Source of the DNA: Syntrophus sp964555065
GTDB lineage: Bacteria; Desulfobacterota; Syntrophia; Syntrophales; Syntrophaceae
Reading direction: 5' to 3'
Length of the DNA stretch: 43,993 bases
NCBI GenBank assembly: GCA_964555065.1
Contig: CAZKRB010000019.1
Location: 1 to 43,993 of the forward strand
Made by a program: the position numbers and the translations under genes. A model generated the notes under the pieces. It did not search any database. It was not told where the DNA came from and saw only the letters and a program-made list of their open reading frames with translations. This document shows positions 7,921 to 16,874 of the stretch, in pieces (position 1 is the first letter of the stretch; every line of letters begins with the position of its first letter).

Positions 7921-9294
7921 TTATTTCCCGATGCAGAAGGACGAAAAAATCCGGTCCAGAACGTCTTCCGTAACGGTCTTTCCCGCTATTTCCCCCAGGG
8001 CATCCAGGGCTTCCCGGATATCCAGGGCGGCGAATTCCTGGGACAAGCCCTCCTTAAGGCCGGCCGTTGCCTGAGAGACCAATTTTCGGGTCCGCTCCAG
8101 CGCCGTTTTGTGCCGCAGGGTGCTGATCATCACCTCCCCTTCGGCTTCTCCGGCCTTTTCAACAACCAGGCGGTACAGGCTTTCCTTCAGGGCTTCCAGG
8201 CCTTCACCGAATTTCGCGGAGATCCACAGGGGCGAAATTCCGGGAAGGCAGGCGGCAAGCTCCCCCTCTTGCAGCCGGTGCTCCAGGTCGGTCTTGTTGA
8301 TGACGGGCAGGATCTTATGGCCCTGAAGGCTGCTCAGGAGATTGCGGTCTTCCTCCGTCAGGTGCCGGCTGCCGTCGAGAAGGAGGAGGACGCCGTCGGC
8401 AGTGGCCAGTTTTTCCCAGACCATCCGAATGCCTTCCTGTTCAATGAGATCTTCTGTGGGATGAATACCGGCCGTATCCACCAGGCGAAGGGGAATTCCC
8501 CGGATGTTGACTGCCTCCTCCAGAAAATCGCGGGTTGTCCCCGGCAACGGGGTGACGATGGCCCTCTTTTCCTCCAGCAGGCTGTTCAGCAGACTGGATT
8601 TCCCCGTATTGGGCCTGCCGGCGATCACGACGGTGGCGCCGCGGCGGATTAACTTTCCCTCCTGGTACGTCTGCAGGAGGCGGGATAGGTCTGCCGAAAG
8701 CATCTCCATTCGGTTGAGAATTTCGGTATTTGAGGAAAATTCCACGTCCTCGCTGAAATCGATGGAGGATTCCAGCAGGACCAGCACCTCGAGCAGCCCG
8801 TTGCGAAGGGAGTCGATTTTTTCCTTCAACCGGCCCTTCAACTGGGTGAGGGCCGAATTCAGGCCCCTGGCGGTTCGGGCCGAAATGAGGTCGCCGACGG
8901 CTTCCGCCTGGGAAAGGTCGATCCGGTTGTTGAGGAAAGCACGCCGGGTAAATTCCCCGGGTTCGGCGAGGCGGGCGCCGGCGGCGAGGACGGCCTGAAG
9001 GATGGATTCAACGACGAGGATGCCGCCATGGCAGTCAATTTCGACGGTATCTTCTCCCGTGTAGGACCGGGGGGCCTTCATCAGGCAGGCCAGGACTTCG
9101 TCGAGGGCCTCGCCCGTTTCCGGGTTCAGGAAATCTCCGTGGTAGAGGCGGCGGGGTTTGAGCCGGGTCGGGGAATGGGAGGATCGAAAAAGGCGGTGCA
9201 GGATTCTTTCCGCTTCGGGCCCGCTGATCCGGACGATCCCGATGCCGCCGGTACCGGCGGGCGTGGCAATGGCGGCAATGGTATCGTTGAGCAT
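7921..9294 (-). CDS. mnmE: tRNA modification GTPase MnmE
   Basis: With MnmG, this enzyme installs the carboxymethylaminomethyl group on wobble uridine 34 of certain tRNAs. The 457-aa protein has the N-terminal tetrahydrofolate-binding domain (1-120), a helical domain, and an inserted G domain with GRPNTGKS (226-233), PGTTRD, DTAG (273-276) and NKTD (333-336). It ends in the diagnostic CIGK with the catalytic cysteine four residues from the C-terminus. The ATG at 9294 has only a weak ribosome site. It closes the rpmH-to-mnmE cluster and converges with the HDAC-like gene. The rsmG and parAB genes that often follow it are absent here, as is mnmG. Confidence 0.97.
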   Translation of the reverse strand: MLNDTIAAIATPAGTGGIGIVRISGPEAERILHRLFRSSHSPTRLKPRRLYHGDFLNPETGEALDEVLACLMKAPRSYTGEDTVEIDCHGGILVVESILQAVLAAGARLAEPGEFTRRAFLNNRIDLSQAEAVGDLISARTARGLNSALTQLKGRLKEKIDSLRNGLLEVLVLLESSIDFSEDVEFSSNTEILNRMEMLSADLSRLLQTYQEGKLIRRGATVVIAGRPNTGKSSLLNSLLEEKRAIVTPLPGTTRDFLEEAVNIRGIPLRLVDTAGIHPTEDLIEQEGIRMVWEKLATADGVLLLLDGSRHLTEEDRNLLSSLQGHKILPVINKTDLEHRLQEGELAACLPGISPLWISAKFGEGLEALKESLYRLVVEKAGEAEGEVMISTLRHKTALERTRKLVSQATAGLKEGLSQEFAALDIREALDALGEIAGKTVTEDVLDRIFSSFCIGK

Positions 9295-9326
9295 TGCGGA
9301 TCTGCGCTTGAAGAGGCGGCTCCCTG

Positions 9327-10196
9327 TTACGGGCGCGGCTCTCGGGCTGAATTCCGCGCCGGCAGGATCAGGATCTTCCTGTACTCGCCCTCACCTCGGC
9401 TCCGGGTGACGATGGCGTCGTCATTCTGAAGTGCCAGGTGGATGATTCGGCGGTCATGGGCGTTCATGTGACCCACCGTGACCGGCTTCCTCGTCTTTTT
9501 AACCTTGTCCGCCAGTTCTCTGGCCAGGCTGTTCAAGGACTCCTCGCGCCGTTTGCGATAGGACTCGGTGTCGATGATGATCACTTTCCGCTCGTCCGGT
9601 GTCTTTGTGACCGCCTTGCTGACGATATACTGGATGGCATCGAGATTTTGTCCCCGCTTGCCGATGAGCAATCCCCCCCCATCGCCCTCGATGGTCAGAA
9701 GAATCGCGTCGGCCGTTTCGCAGACGGAAATCGGAAATTCCAGCCCCATCCTGGTCAGAATCCCTTCCAGAAGCGTTTTGGCCCGCTGGGCAAGGGGCGT
9801 CGCTTCCGCTGCTTCACGGGGAATTTCCGCCGCCTGTGGGGAGATCACGGCCTGGACAGGCGCGGTCGGTGCGGCAGCTTTGGGTACAGGCGCGGGCGGA
9901 GGAGCTTGTTCCGGAACCGCTTTGACCACGGCGGCGGGAATTTCCTTTCTTGGGGGAGCCTGAGGCAGAGAGCTCACTTTTTCTTTCCGGGGAAGCTCAA
10001 CGGTTTCCTCCAGGTCAATGCCTAAGGATAGAATGCTGGCCCTGATCTTCGCTTTTTTCGATCCCAGCCCCAGAAATCCTGCGGAGCCTTCGGAGATGAT
10101 TTCAATATTCAGTTTTTCTCGGGGCACATTGAATTCCCGGCAGGCTTTCCCAATCGCTTCATCGATGTTTTTGGCTTCAATTTCAATGGCATTCAT
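9327..10196 (-). CDS. jag: RNA-binding protein Jag/KhpB (Jag-N, KH and R3H domains)
   Basis: This is an RNA-binding protein of the SpoIIIJ-associated (Jag/KhpB) family, routinely encoded beside yidC. Domains in order are Jag_N (about 1-50, including SEGSAGFLGLGSKKA), a long Pro/Ala/Val-rich linker (about 80-140), a type II KH domain with IGKRGQNLDAIQ, and an R3H domain with MNAHDRRIIHLAL. The linker is longer and more proline-rich than in Bacillus or Streptococcus homologues. The ATG at 10196 is preferred to the GTG at 10202 because AGGTG sits 5 bases before it. It lies 18 bp after yidC on the same strand. Confidence 0.95.
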   Translation of the reverse strand: MNAIEIEAKNIDEAIGKACREFNVPREKLNIEIISEGSAGFLGLGSKKAKIRASILSLGIDLEETVELPRKEKVSSLPQAPPRKEIPAAVVKAVPEQAPPPAPVPKAAAPTAPVQAVISPQAAEIPREAAEATPLAQRAKTLLEGILTRMGLEFPISVCETADAILLTIEGDGGGLLIGKRGQNLDAIQYIVSKAVTKTPDERKVIIIDTESYRKRREESLNSLARELADKVKKTRKPVTVGHMNAHDRRIIHLALQNDDAIVTRSRGEGEYRKILILPARNSAREPRP

Positions 10197-10214
10197 TTCC
10201 ACACCTAAGTTCTC

Positions 10215-11849
10215 TCATGCTCGTTGGTTGATGTAGTACTGCTGCCCGATACTGATGAGATTGTTGAACAACCAGTAAATGACGAGTCCGGAAGGGAAAT
10301 TCAGGAACATGAAAGTGAAGATAACCGGCATCCAGAGCATGATTTTTGCCTGGGTGGGGTCGCCTGACACCGGTGTCATTTTCTGCTGAATAAACATCGT
10401 GGCCCCCATGATCAACGGGGTAATGTAATAGGGATCTTTTTCGGACAGATCCTTGATCCACCAGAAGAAGGGCGCATGGCGCAGTTCGATGGCGTAAAGG
10501 AGAGCCTTGTAGAGGCCGAAAAATACGGGAATCTGGATGATCATGGGCAGACACCCGCCCATGGGATTGACCTTGTAGGCCTTGTACAGCGCCATGGTCT
10601 CCTGGCTGAGCCTCGCCTTGTCATCCTTGTATTTCTCTCTCAGTTCCAGCATCTTCGGCTGCAGCTTCTGCATTTCCTTCATGGACTTGTAGCTCTTGTT
10701 GCCCAGCGGCCAGAAGATGAGCTTGATCAGGACGGTGAGAATAATAATGGCAATCCCGTAATTGTGAACGTAGGTGTACAGGAATTTCAGGCTCAGCAGC
10801 AGAGGCATGGCCAGCCACTTCAGCCACGAACCGAAGTCGATGGCATTCTCCAGGCCGATTCCTGCCGCCTGGAGAATGTTGTAATCCTTGGGCCCCAGGA
10901 AGAGCTTATAGCCGAAGTACCCGGCCTGACCCGGGGGAATGATGTTTTTGGGACCTCTCAGGCTGATCGAAACCAGACTGTCGGCATTCTTGGAAAGGGT
11001 CAGGCTGGTTAAGGACGGATGCTGGGGAATCATCGCAGCCAGGAAATATTTGCTTTCGAATCCGCCCCAGGAGACATCGGTTCCCAGGGATTTCTGGGCC
11101 TCCATCTTGGAGACCTTTTCCCGTTCCACGCTTTTGCCGATATAGGATACCGGGCCGGTGTGGCCGTAGCTGTCTTCCTTGGTTTGCGGATTCACGTACT
11201 GGTTCCAGAGCAGGGCGATATCCTGGCTCAGAGGGACCTGGGCGAGATTGTAAGTCCGGATTTCCAGTTCGATGGTGTATTTTCCCGGGGTGAAGGTGTA
11301 GATCTTTTCAATCCGGATCTTCCCGGGCCAGGTCTGGGAAAAGGTCAACCGGCGGGACTCCCTGGCTGAAGTCAGATTGAGAGCTGTTGCGTCGGCCTGG
11401 AAAAGAGCGGAGGGAGATACGTCGACGCTGGAAGCGGGAAAGGAGAGGCTAAGGGGATAGGGCATGTTCTCCCGGACTTCGACCAGTTCGATCAACTTGG
11501 AACCGGGCGCCAGCGAATCGCGATAATTCTTCAATTTGAAGGACTTCAACGCCCCCCCTTTGGTGCTGAAGATGGCGGAATACAGGGGCGTTTCGACGGA
11601 GATTCCCTCCTCCTTCCCGCTGCCCGCCAAGGGCGCGGCTTCCGCCTCCAGGGAGGAGACGGCGCCCGAAGCGGAAGGTGCGGCCGCAGAGGTCTGCGGA
11701 GCGCCCGGTGCTTTGGGAATTTCCACGGAGGAGGAACCTTTATCCTGGGAAGGCGGTTTGACGGGCGGGGCGGATTTGTAGAAAAACAACTGGTAAACCA
11801 AGAGCACCGCCGCCGAAAGGACGAGGGCCAATATCGCCTTTTTGTCCAT
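10215..11849 (-). CDS. yidC: Membrane protein insertase YidC
   Basis: YidC inserts and folds inner-membrane proteins, alone or with SecYEG. The 544-aa protein has the Gram-negative layout: an N-terminal membrane helix (about 5-22), a large periplasmic domain after a Pro/Ser/Ala-rich linker (about 60-340), and the conserved 60-kDa insertase domain with about five helices. That domain includes NPMGGCLPMIIQIPVFFGL and the FWWIKDLSEKDPYYI loop. GGAGG lies 6 bases before the ATG. It is followed closely by jag and preceded by yidD (55 bp), matching the standard order. It ends in YYINQRA with no extended C-terminal tail. Confidence 0.97.
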   Translation of the reverse strand: MDKKAILALVLSAAVLLVYQLFFYKSAPPVKPPSQDKGSSSVEIPKAPGAPQTSAAAPSASGAVSSLEAEAAPLAGSGKEEGISVETPLYSAIFSTKGGALKSFKLKNYRDSLAPGSKLIELVEVRENMPYPLSLSFPASSVDVSPSALFQADATALNLTSARESRRLTFSQTWPGKIRIEKIYTFTPGKYTIELEIRTYNLAQVPLSQDIALLWNQYVNPQTKEDSYGHTGPVSYIGKSVEREKVSKMEAQKSLGTDVSWGGFESKYFLAAMIPQHPSLTSLTLSKNADSLVSISLRGPKNIIPPGQAGYFGYKLFLGPKDYNILQAAGIGLENAIDFGSWLKWLAMPLLLSLKFLYTYVHNYGIAIIILTVLIKLIFWPLGNKSYKSMKEMQKLQPKMLELREKYKDDKARLSQETMALYKAYKVNPMGGCLPMIIQIPVFFGLYKALLYAIELRHAPFFWWIKDLSEKDPYYITPLIMGATMFIQQKMTPVSGDPTQAKIMLWMPVIFTFMFLNFPSGLVIYWLFNNLISIGQQYYINQRA

Positions 11850-11904
11850 TAATTACCTCCATTGATTTCGGTCTTGCACATTGTGGACTTCAACCCGTGG
11901 CATG

Positions 11905-12129
11905 CTAACGCACCGGATCGAAGCCGCCGGGATGAAAAGGGTGGCATTTGAGCATTCGGATCAGGGTGAGCCGGGAGCCTTTCCAGGGGCCATATTTCCT
12001 GAGCGCGGTCAAGGCGTACTCGGAACAGGAAGGATAAAAACGGCAACAGGGGGCAAAAAGGGGGGATATCAATATCTGATAAAGACGGATAAGGAGAATA
12101 AAGATCTTCGCAACAAATTCACTGGTCAT
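11905..12129 (-). CDS. yidD: Membrane protein insertion efficiency factor YidD
   Basis: This small 74-aa membrane-associated protein of the YidD family assists membrane protein insertion. The family signature is visible as IRLYQILISPLFAPCCRFYP (14-33), followed by SCSEYALTALRKYG and the C-terminal CHPFHPGGFDPV. An N-terminal amphipathic or membrane segment covers about 4-22. The ATG overlaps the rnpA stop by 4 bases (ATGA), so the two genes are translationally coupled. Confidence 0.95.
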   Translation of the reverse strand: MTSEFVAKIFILLIRLYQILISPLFAPCCRFYPSCSEYALTALRKYGPWKGSRLTLIRMLKCHPFHPGGFDPVR

Positions 12130-12485
12130 TCTTGAGGAATATTCTGAGGTTCTTTTTTAAGCAATACACCCAGCTCTCGGCAGACGTCAGCATATTTCAT
12201 TGACGATGTATTGCCCTTAGCGATGATAACGATATCCTGAGATGCTTTAAGCCTGTCCTTATTCAGTCTGAAAAATTCTCGAATCAGACGCTTGATCCTG
12301 TTCCTCTTGACGGCATTGCCGAACTTCTTGGTTGCGGTGATGCCGAGCCTGGAAGCGTCCAGACCGCTTTCGGAAACGATGATCGTGAAGTGTTTTGAAA
12401 AACTCCGCTTCCCATGCGAATAGATCTGGAGATAGCTTTTCCGCTTCCTGATCCGCTCACTCTTTTTCAGGGTCTGTTTCTTCAT
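12126..12485 (-). CDS. rnpA: Ribonuclease P protein component
   Basis: This is the basic protein subunit (119 aa) of RNase P, which helps the catalytic RNA bind pre-tRNA 5' leaders. The family motif RNRIKRLIREFF lies in the middle, after the segment LGITATKKFGNAVKRN. The N-terminus has a basic stretch, KKSERIRKRKSY. It lies 58 bp after rpmH and overlaps yidD by 4 bases. The order rpmH-rnpA-yidD-yidC is highly conserved in bacteria. Confidence 0.96.
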   Translation of the reverse strand: MKKQTLKKSERIRKRKSYLQIYSHGKRSFSKHFTIIVSESGLDASRLGITATKKFGNAVKRNRIKRLIREFFRLNKDRLKASQDIVIIAKGNTSSMKYADVCRELGVLLKKEPQNIPQE

Positions 12486-12543
12486 CCGCCGCCGACCGGT
12501 GCTGCTCAGGGCGCCCGCAGGCGAATTTTCCCTGCTGCAGGGA

Positions 12544-12681
12544 TTAAACCGTGAGGCGCTTCCTGCCCTTGGCTCTTCTTCGGCTTAAAACCAGCCGCCC
12601 ACCCCGAGTGGCCATCCGGGCGCGAAACCCATGGGTCCTTTTTCTTTTCAGGTTGCTCGTATTTCTCAGTGTTAGTTTCAT
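12544..12681 (-). CDS. rpmH: 50S ribosomal protein L34
   Basis: L34 is a 45-aa basic ribosomal protein. The diagnostic SNLKRKRTHGFRARMATRGG is followed by RRRAKGRKRLTV. A longer frame opens at 12726, but the ATG at 12681 gives the normal L34 start (MKLTLRNTSNLKRK) and has GGGGA about 7 bases upstream. It heads the rnpA-yidD-yidC-jag-mnmE run. dnaA, the common neighbour, is not present on its upstream side, where a tolC-like gene diverges instead. Confidence 0.97.
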   Translation of the reverse strand: MKLTLRNTSNLKRKRTHGFRARMATRGGRLVLSRRRAKGRKRLTV

Positions 12682-12717
12682 CGATTCATCCCCGTTCGTA
12701 GATAAGTGAGCAATGCC

Positions 12718-12745
12718 ATTAATCATAGAGGCTAAGACTTGTCAA
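12718..12745 (-). promoter_or_regulatory. Candidate sigma-70 promoter for the rpmH cluster
   Basis: Reading the minus strand, a perfect TTGACA (12745-12740) is followed after 16 bases by ATTAAT (12723-12718), which matches 4 of 6 in the -10 consensus. It lies about 40 bases upstream of the rpmH start codon. The -10 is only fair, so this is a prediction. Confidence 0.42.
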
Positions 12746-12855
12746 GACTTAAATCCCGGCGAGGGGTCGCTGTTTTTGGTTGACAAGGAAAAACATTGCC
12801 TTCATCTTGACTGGAAGTGATTCCAACAGGAGATTCCTTTGCGGGAGGATCGGGT

Positions 12856-14229
12856 ATGAAGGGGAGGATAGGGCTGAAACGGATCCTGGTGATGTTCCTC
12901 GGGCTGCTGCTGACCGGTGCGGCCTGGCCGCCTGCCGGTTCCGGTGGGGAGTTGCAGACCATCAGTCTGAAGGAGAGCATCGAAGAGGCCCTGAAAAAAA
13001 GCGTGACCCTCCATTCCGCAAAAGTGGGCGTACAGGTGGCCGAAGCGCAGCGAAAGGAAGCGCTGACCGCCTTCCTCCCCAAATTCAGCACCTCCTACAG
13101 TTATCAGCGCCTGGACCAGGTTCCGGAGTTCACCCTCCCGGTCGTTGTCCAGCTCGGCCGGACGCCGCTGGCGACACAGGCCGGGACCAAGGACAACTAC
13201 AACTGGGCGGTTGAAGTCCGTCAGCCCCTCTTTGCCGGCGGAGGCATCCTGGCCAACTACCAGTTCAACCGGATCGGCCTGGAGGCGGCGCGCCAGGAAG
13301 AGCAGACCGCCAGGCAGGACCTGATTCTTCAAGTCCAGACCGCCTACCTGACTATCGTCAACGCGGAAAAACTCCGGGAGGTGGCGCTCTCGTCCCTGGA
13401 ACGCCTCACCGCCCATCGGGAAATAACCAGGCACTTTTACGAGGTGGGAATGGTCCCACGCAATGACCTCCTTTTTGCCGAAGTCGAACTGGCCAATGGC
13501 CGCCAGGCGGTGCTCCGGGCGGAAAACGGCGTCGAACTGGCGAAAGCGAAATTCAACACCCTCCTGAGGCGGCCGATGGACTCGCCCGTTGCTGTGGAGG
13601 ATATCCTGAACTATAAGCCCTACGACAAGGACTTCAACGAGTGCCTGAAAACGGCCATGGAGAACCGGTCGGAGATCAAGTCGCAGTCGTTCCGGGTCGA
13701 GCAGGCCCGGAAGTCCGTGCAACTGGCCAGGAGCGAGTATTACCCCGCGATCAATTTCGTGGGAAACTATTCGAAATATGGCGACGAACCGGGGGTGTCC
13801 GGCACGCCTTACAAGGATTCGGAGAGCTGGTATGTCATGGCCATGGCCAACTGGACCTTCTGGGAATGGGGAAAAACCAGGAACCGGGTGGACGCCAGCC
13901 TCGGCCGGGAACGGCAGGTGAGCGACGCCCTGGACAACATCTGCGATTCCATTTCCCTGGAAGTGAAAAATGCCTGGCTGCTCCTCCGGGAGGCGGAAAA
14001 ACAGATTTTCGTGACCCGGAAGGCCGGGATCCAGGCGGAAGAGAATTACCGGATCACCGTGGAAAGATACCGGGAGCAGGTTGCCACAGCGACGGACGTC
14101 ATTGACGCCCAGACGCTGCTGACCCGGGCGAACTCCGATTCCACCCAGGCGCTGAGCGCTTACCAGGTTCAACTGGCCAGCCTGAAGCGGGCGATGGGCC
14201 TGGACTACGAAGCGGAGAGAGAGCGATGA
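12856..14229 (+). CDS. TolC-family outer membrane efflux protein
   Basis: This is an outer membrane channel protein of the TolC/OEP family, 457 aa from the chosen start. A signal peptide is evident (MKGRIGLKRILVMFLGLLLT, cleaved near 20-25). Two OEP repeats follow, with long heptad-like helices (SLKESIEEALKKSVTLHSAK, and later SISLEVKNAWLLLREAEKQI). The frame is open from 12817, but the ATG at 12856 has GGGAGG 6 bases upstream and gives a clean signal peptide. Its stop overlaps the start of the P-type ATPase by 4 bases (ATGA). No membrane-fusion protein or RND/ABC pump is adjacent, so the usual tripartite partner is missing here. A TTGACA at 12780-12785 could be a -35, but its -10 (CATCTT) is poor. 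Confidence 0.92.
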   Translation: MKGRIGLKRILVMFLGLLLTGAAWPPAGSGGELQTISLKESIEEALKKSVTLHSAKVGVQVAEAQRKEALTAFLPKFSTSYSYQRLDQVPEFTLPVVVQLGRTPLATQAGTKDNYNWAVEVRQPLFAGGGILANYQFNRIGLEAARQEEQTARQDLILQVQTAYLTIVNAEKLREVALSSLERLTAHREITRHFYEVGMVPRNDLLFAEVELANGRQAVLRAENGVELAKAKFNTLLRRPMDSPVAVEDILNYKPYDKDFNECLKTAMENRSEIKSQSFRVEQARKSVQLARSEYYPAINFVGNYSKYGDEPGVSGTPYKDSESWYVMAMANWTFWEWGKTRNRVDASLGRERQVSDALDNICDSISLEVKNAWLLLREAEKQIFVTRKAGIQAEENYRITVERYREQVATATDVIDAQTLLTRANSDSTQALSAYQVQLASLKRAMGLDYEAERER

Positions 14230-16874
14230 AGGAGAAACAGATGAACTGGCACGGGATGGAGGTGGAGAGCGTTTTCGCTGAGCTGAAGTCGTCGTCCCGG
14301 GGGCTTTCTGCCGGGGACGCCGCCGTACGGCTGAAACAGTTCGGGCCGAACGAACTGAGCGAGAAAAAAAAGAAATCCCCCTTCCGCATGTTTCTCGACC
14401 AGTTCCTCGATTTCATGATTCTGGTCCTGATCGCCGCGGCTGTGATCTCCGGGTTTATCGGGGAAGTAACGGATACGGTTGCGATCGTTGTCATTGTGAT
14501 CGGCAATGCCGTGATCGGCTTCATCCAGGAATATCGAGCGGAAAAGGCCATGGAAGCCCTGAAGAGAATGGCGGCGCCCACGGCGACGATCCTCCGGGAC
14601 GGCCAGCCGGACACCGTGCCCGCTTCGGAACTGGTTCCGGGCGATATGGTGGTCCTGGAGGCGGGAAGAATCGTGCCGGCCGATCTGCGGCTTACGGATG
14701 CGGCGTATCTGAAAGTCGATGAGGCCGCCCTCACCGGCGAATCGGCGCCGGTGGAAAAAAGCGCCGAAGCCCTGCCGGAAAAAGAGATTCCCCTGGGAGA
14801 CAGGAAAAACATGGCCTATAAAGGGACGTTCGTGACCTATGGCCGGGGGGCGGGGATTGTGGCGGAAACAGGCATGAGCACGGAGTTCGGCAAGATCGCC
14901 TCCCTGCTTCAGGATGCGGAAGAGGTGAAGACGCCCCTCCAGAAGAGGTTGGCGACCTTCGGCAGGAAACTCGCCGTCGCCGTGCTCGTCATCTGCGCGG
15001 TGGTGCTGGGAATCGGTCTTTTGCGGGGAGAACCCCCGCTGCTGATGTTTTTGACGGCCATTTCCCTGGCCGTCGCCGCCATACCGGAGGCGCTACCCGC
15101 CGTCATCACGATTTCCCTGGCCCTCGGGGCGAAGAAACTGGTCCGCCTGAAGGCCCTGATCCGCAAACTTCCCGCCGTCGAAACCCTGGGTTCGGTGACC
15201 TACATCTGCTCCGATAAGACGGGCACCCTGACCGAAAACCGGATGACCGTGGAGGAATTGTTCTTCAATGGCCGCCTGATTTCTGCGGGAGACTTTGCCG
15301 CCGGACAAGGGGAAGACGACACCGGTTCCGTCTTTATGGCAGCCCTGGCCCTGAGCAATGACGCCCAGGAGGGAAACGGGGGCGAACTTCTAGGCGATCC
15401 GACGGAAACCGCTTTGTTCGGCATCGCGAGCAAGTGCGGGTTTGATAAGGCAGTTCTGGAAAAAACGCATCGGCGCGTGGCGGAACTCCCTTTTGACTCC
15501 GAAAGAAAGTGCATGACGACCTTTCACGAATGGAAGGGGGGCTTTGTTTCCTTCACCAAGGGCGCCGTCGATGTTCTCGCGGAAAAATCAATTGACGTGA
15601 TGATGCCATCGGGACAAATCGCCATGGCTTCCGGGGAAATGAAAGAACTAAACGAATCGATGGCCGCCGAAGGCCTGAGGGTGCTGGGCTTCGCCATGAG
15701 GAGATGGGAGCGCATCCCCGATGACCTGTTGCCGGAAAAGGTCGAACGGGATATGACGATGATCGGTCTGGTCGGCATGATCGATCCGCCCCGCCAAGAG
15801 GCCGCGGAGGCGGTTTCCCTGTGCCGGAGTGCCGGCATTCGGACGGTCATGATCACCGGCGATCACCCCGCCACGGCCCGGGCGATCGCCGGAAAAATCG
15901 GGATCATCGAGGATGACGGTGAGGCGGTGATGACCGGTCTGGAACTGGAAAAACTTTCCCTGGCGGAGTTCGAGGACCGCGTCGAGCACATCCGCGTCTA
16001 TGCCCGGGTGGCCCCGGAGCAGAAGCTGAAGATCGTCCAGGCGCTGCAGGACAGGGGGCAGTACGTCGCCATGACGGGCGACGGGGTTAACGACGCCCCG
16101 GCGCTGAAGCGGGCGGATATCGGCATTGCCATGGGGATTACGGGAACGGATGTCTCCAAGGAGGCGGCCGCCATGATCCTGCTGGATGACAACTTCGCCT
16201 CTATCGTCAACGCCGTGAAAGAAGGACGGAAGATCTATGACAACATTAGAAAATTCATCCGATACCTGCTGACGACCAACTCCGGCGAGATCTGGACCCT
16301 CTTCCTTGCCCCGGTGCTGGGCCTGCCGGTCCCTCTACTGCCGATTCACATCCTCTGGATCAATCTCGTCACCGATGGTCTTCCCGCACTGGCCCTTTCC
16401 GTCGAACCGGCGGAAGGAGACGTCATGAAGCGACCTCCCCGCAATCCCGGGGAGAGCCTCTTTGCCGGAAACCTGGGACTGCATGCCATCTGGGTCGGCC
16501 TCCTGATGGCAGGAATCGCCCTGTTCGTTCAGTTCTGGTCGCTGCGAGCGGAAAATACGCACTGGCAGACCATGGTCTTCACGCTGCTCTGTCTGACCCA
16601 GCTCGGTCATGTCCTGGCTATCCGCTCGGAAAAAGAGTCGCTCTTCAAAATCGGGCTGCTCTCCAACCGCTACATTCTCGGCGCCGTCGTCCTGACCTTT
16701 CTGCTGCAGCTGGCGACAATCTATGTGCCTGTTCTGAACCCCATCTTCAAAACGACGCCTTTGACCCCGCAGGAATTGTTCTTCACGCTCGCCCTGTCGT
16801 CGCTGATCTTTATTGCCGTGGAGATCGAGAAATTCTTCACCCGGCGGAAGGAGAACCGCTCGCCGGCAGGTTGA
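14226..16874 (+). CDS. P-type cation-transporting ATPase (type II, Ca2+-ATPase-like)
   Basis: This is an 882-aa inner-membrane ion pump that would export or exchange a cation using ATP. The N-terminal cation ATPase domain (about 8-75) is followed by the actuator loop with TGES (170-173). The M4 site is AAIPEALP (a variant of PEGLP) and the phosphorylation motif is CSDKTGTLT (Asp330). The hinge is MTGDGVNDAPALKRADIGIA, and M5/M6 contain NSGE and ILWINLVTDGLPAL. The Asn, Thr and Asp in M6 and the Glu in M4 match Ca2+-transporting SERCA/PMR1-type pumps, so Ca2+ or Mn2+ is the best guess. The first ATG overlaps the tolC-like stop; a second ATG at 14241 has a better site (AAGGAG, 6 bases before) and may be the real start. 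The 3' end overlaps the convergent amidohydrolase gene by 38 bp. Confidence 0.93.
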   Translation: MKEKQMNWHGMEVESVFAELKSSSRGLSAGDAAVRLKQFGPNELSEKKKKSPFRMFLDQFLDFMILVLIAAAVISGFIGEVTDTVAIVVIVIGNAVIGFIQEYRAEKAMEALKRMAAPTATILRDGQPDTVPASELVPGDMVVLEAGRIVPADLRLTDAAYLKVDEAALTGESAPVEKSAEALPEKEIPLGDRKNMAYKGTFVTYGRGAGIVAETGMSTEFGKIASLLQDAEEVKTPLQKRLATFGRKLAVAVLVICAVVLGIGLLRGEPPLLMFLTAISLAVAAIPEALPAVITISLALGAKKLVRLKALIRKLPAVETLGSVTYICSDKTGTLTENRMTVEELFFNGRLISAGDFAAGQGEDDTGSVFMAALALSNDAQEGNGGELLGDPTETALFGIASKCGFDKAVLEKTHRRVAELPFDSERKCMTTFHEWKGGFVSFTKGAVDVLAEKSIDVMMPSGQIAMASGEMKELNESMAAEGLRVLGFAMRRWERIPDDLLPEKVERDMTMIGLVGMIDPPRQEAAEAVSLCRSAGIRTVMITGDHPATARAIAGKIGIIEDDGEAVMTGLELEKLSLAEFEDRVEHIRVYARVAPEQKLKIVQALQDRGQYVAMTGDGVNDAPALKRADIGIAMGITGTDVSKEAAAMILLDDNFASIVNAVKEGRKIYDNIRKFIRYLLTTNSGEIWTLFLAPVLGLPVPLLPIHILWINLVTDGLPALALSVEPAEGDVMKRPPRNPGESLFAGNLGLHAIWVGLLMAGIALFVQFWSLRAENTHWQTMVFTLLCLTQLGHVLAIRSEKESLFKIGLLSNRYILGAVVLTFLLQLATIYVPVLNPIFKTTPLTPQELFFTLALSSLIFIAVEIEKFFTRRKENRSPAG

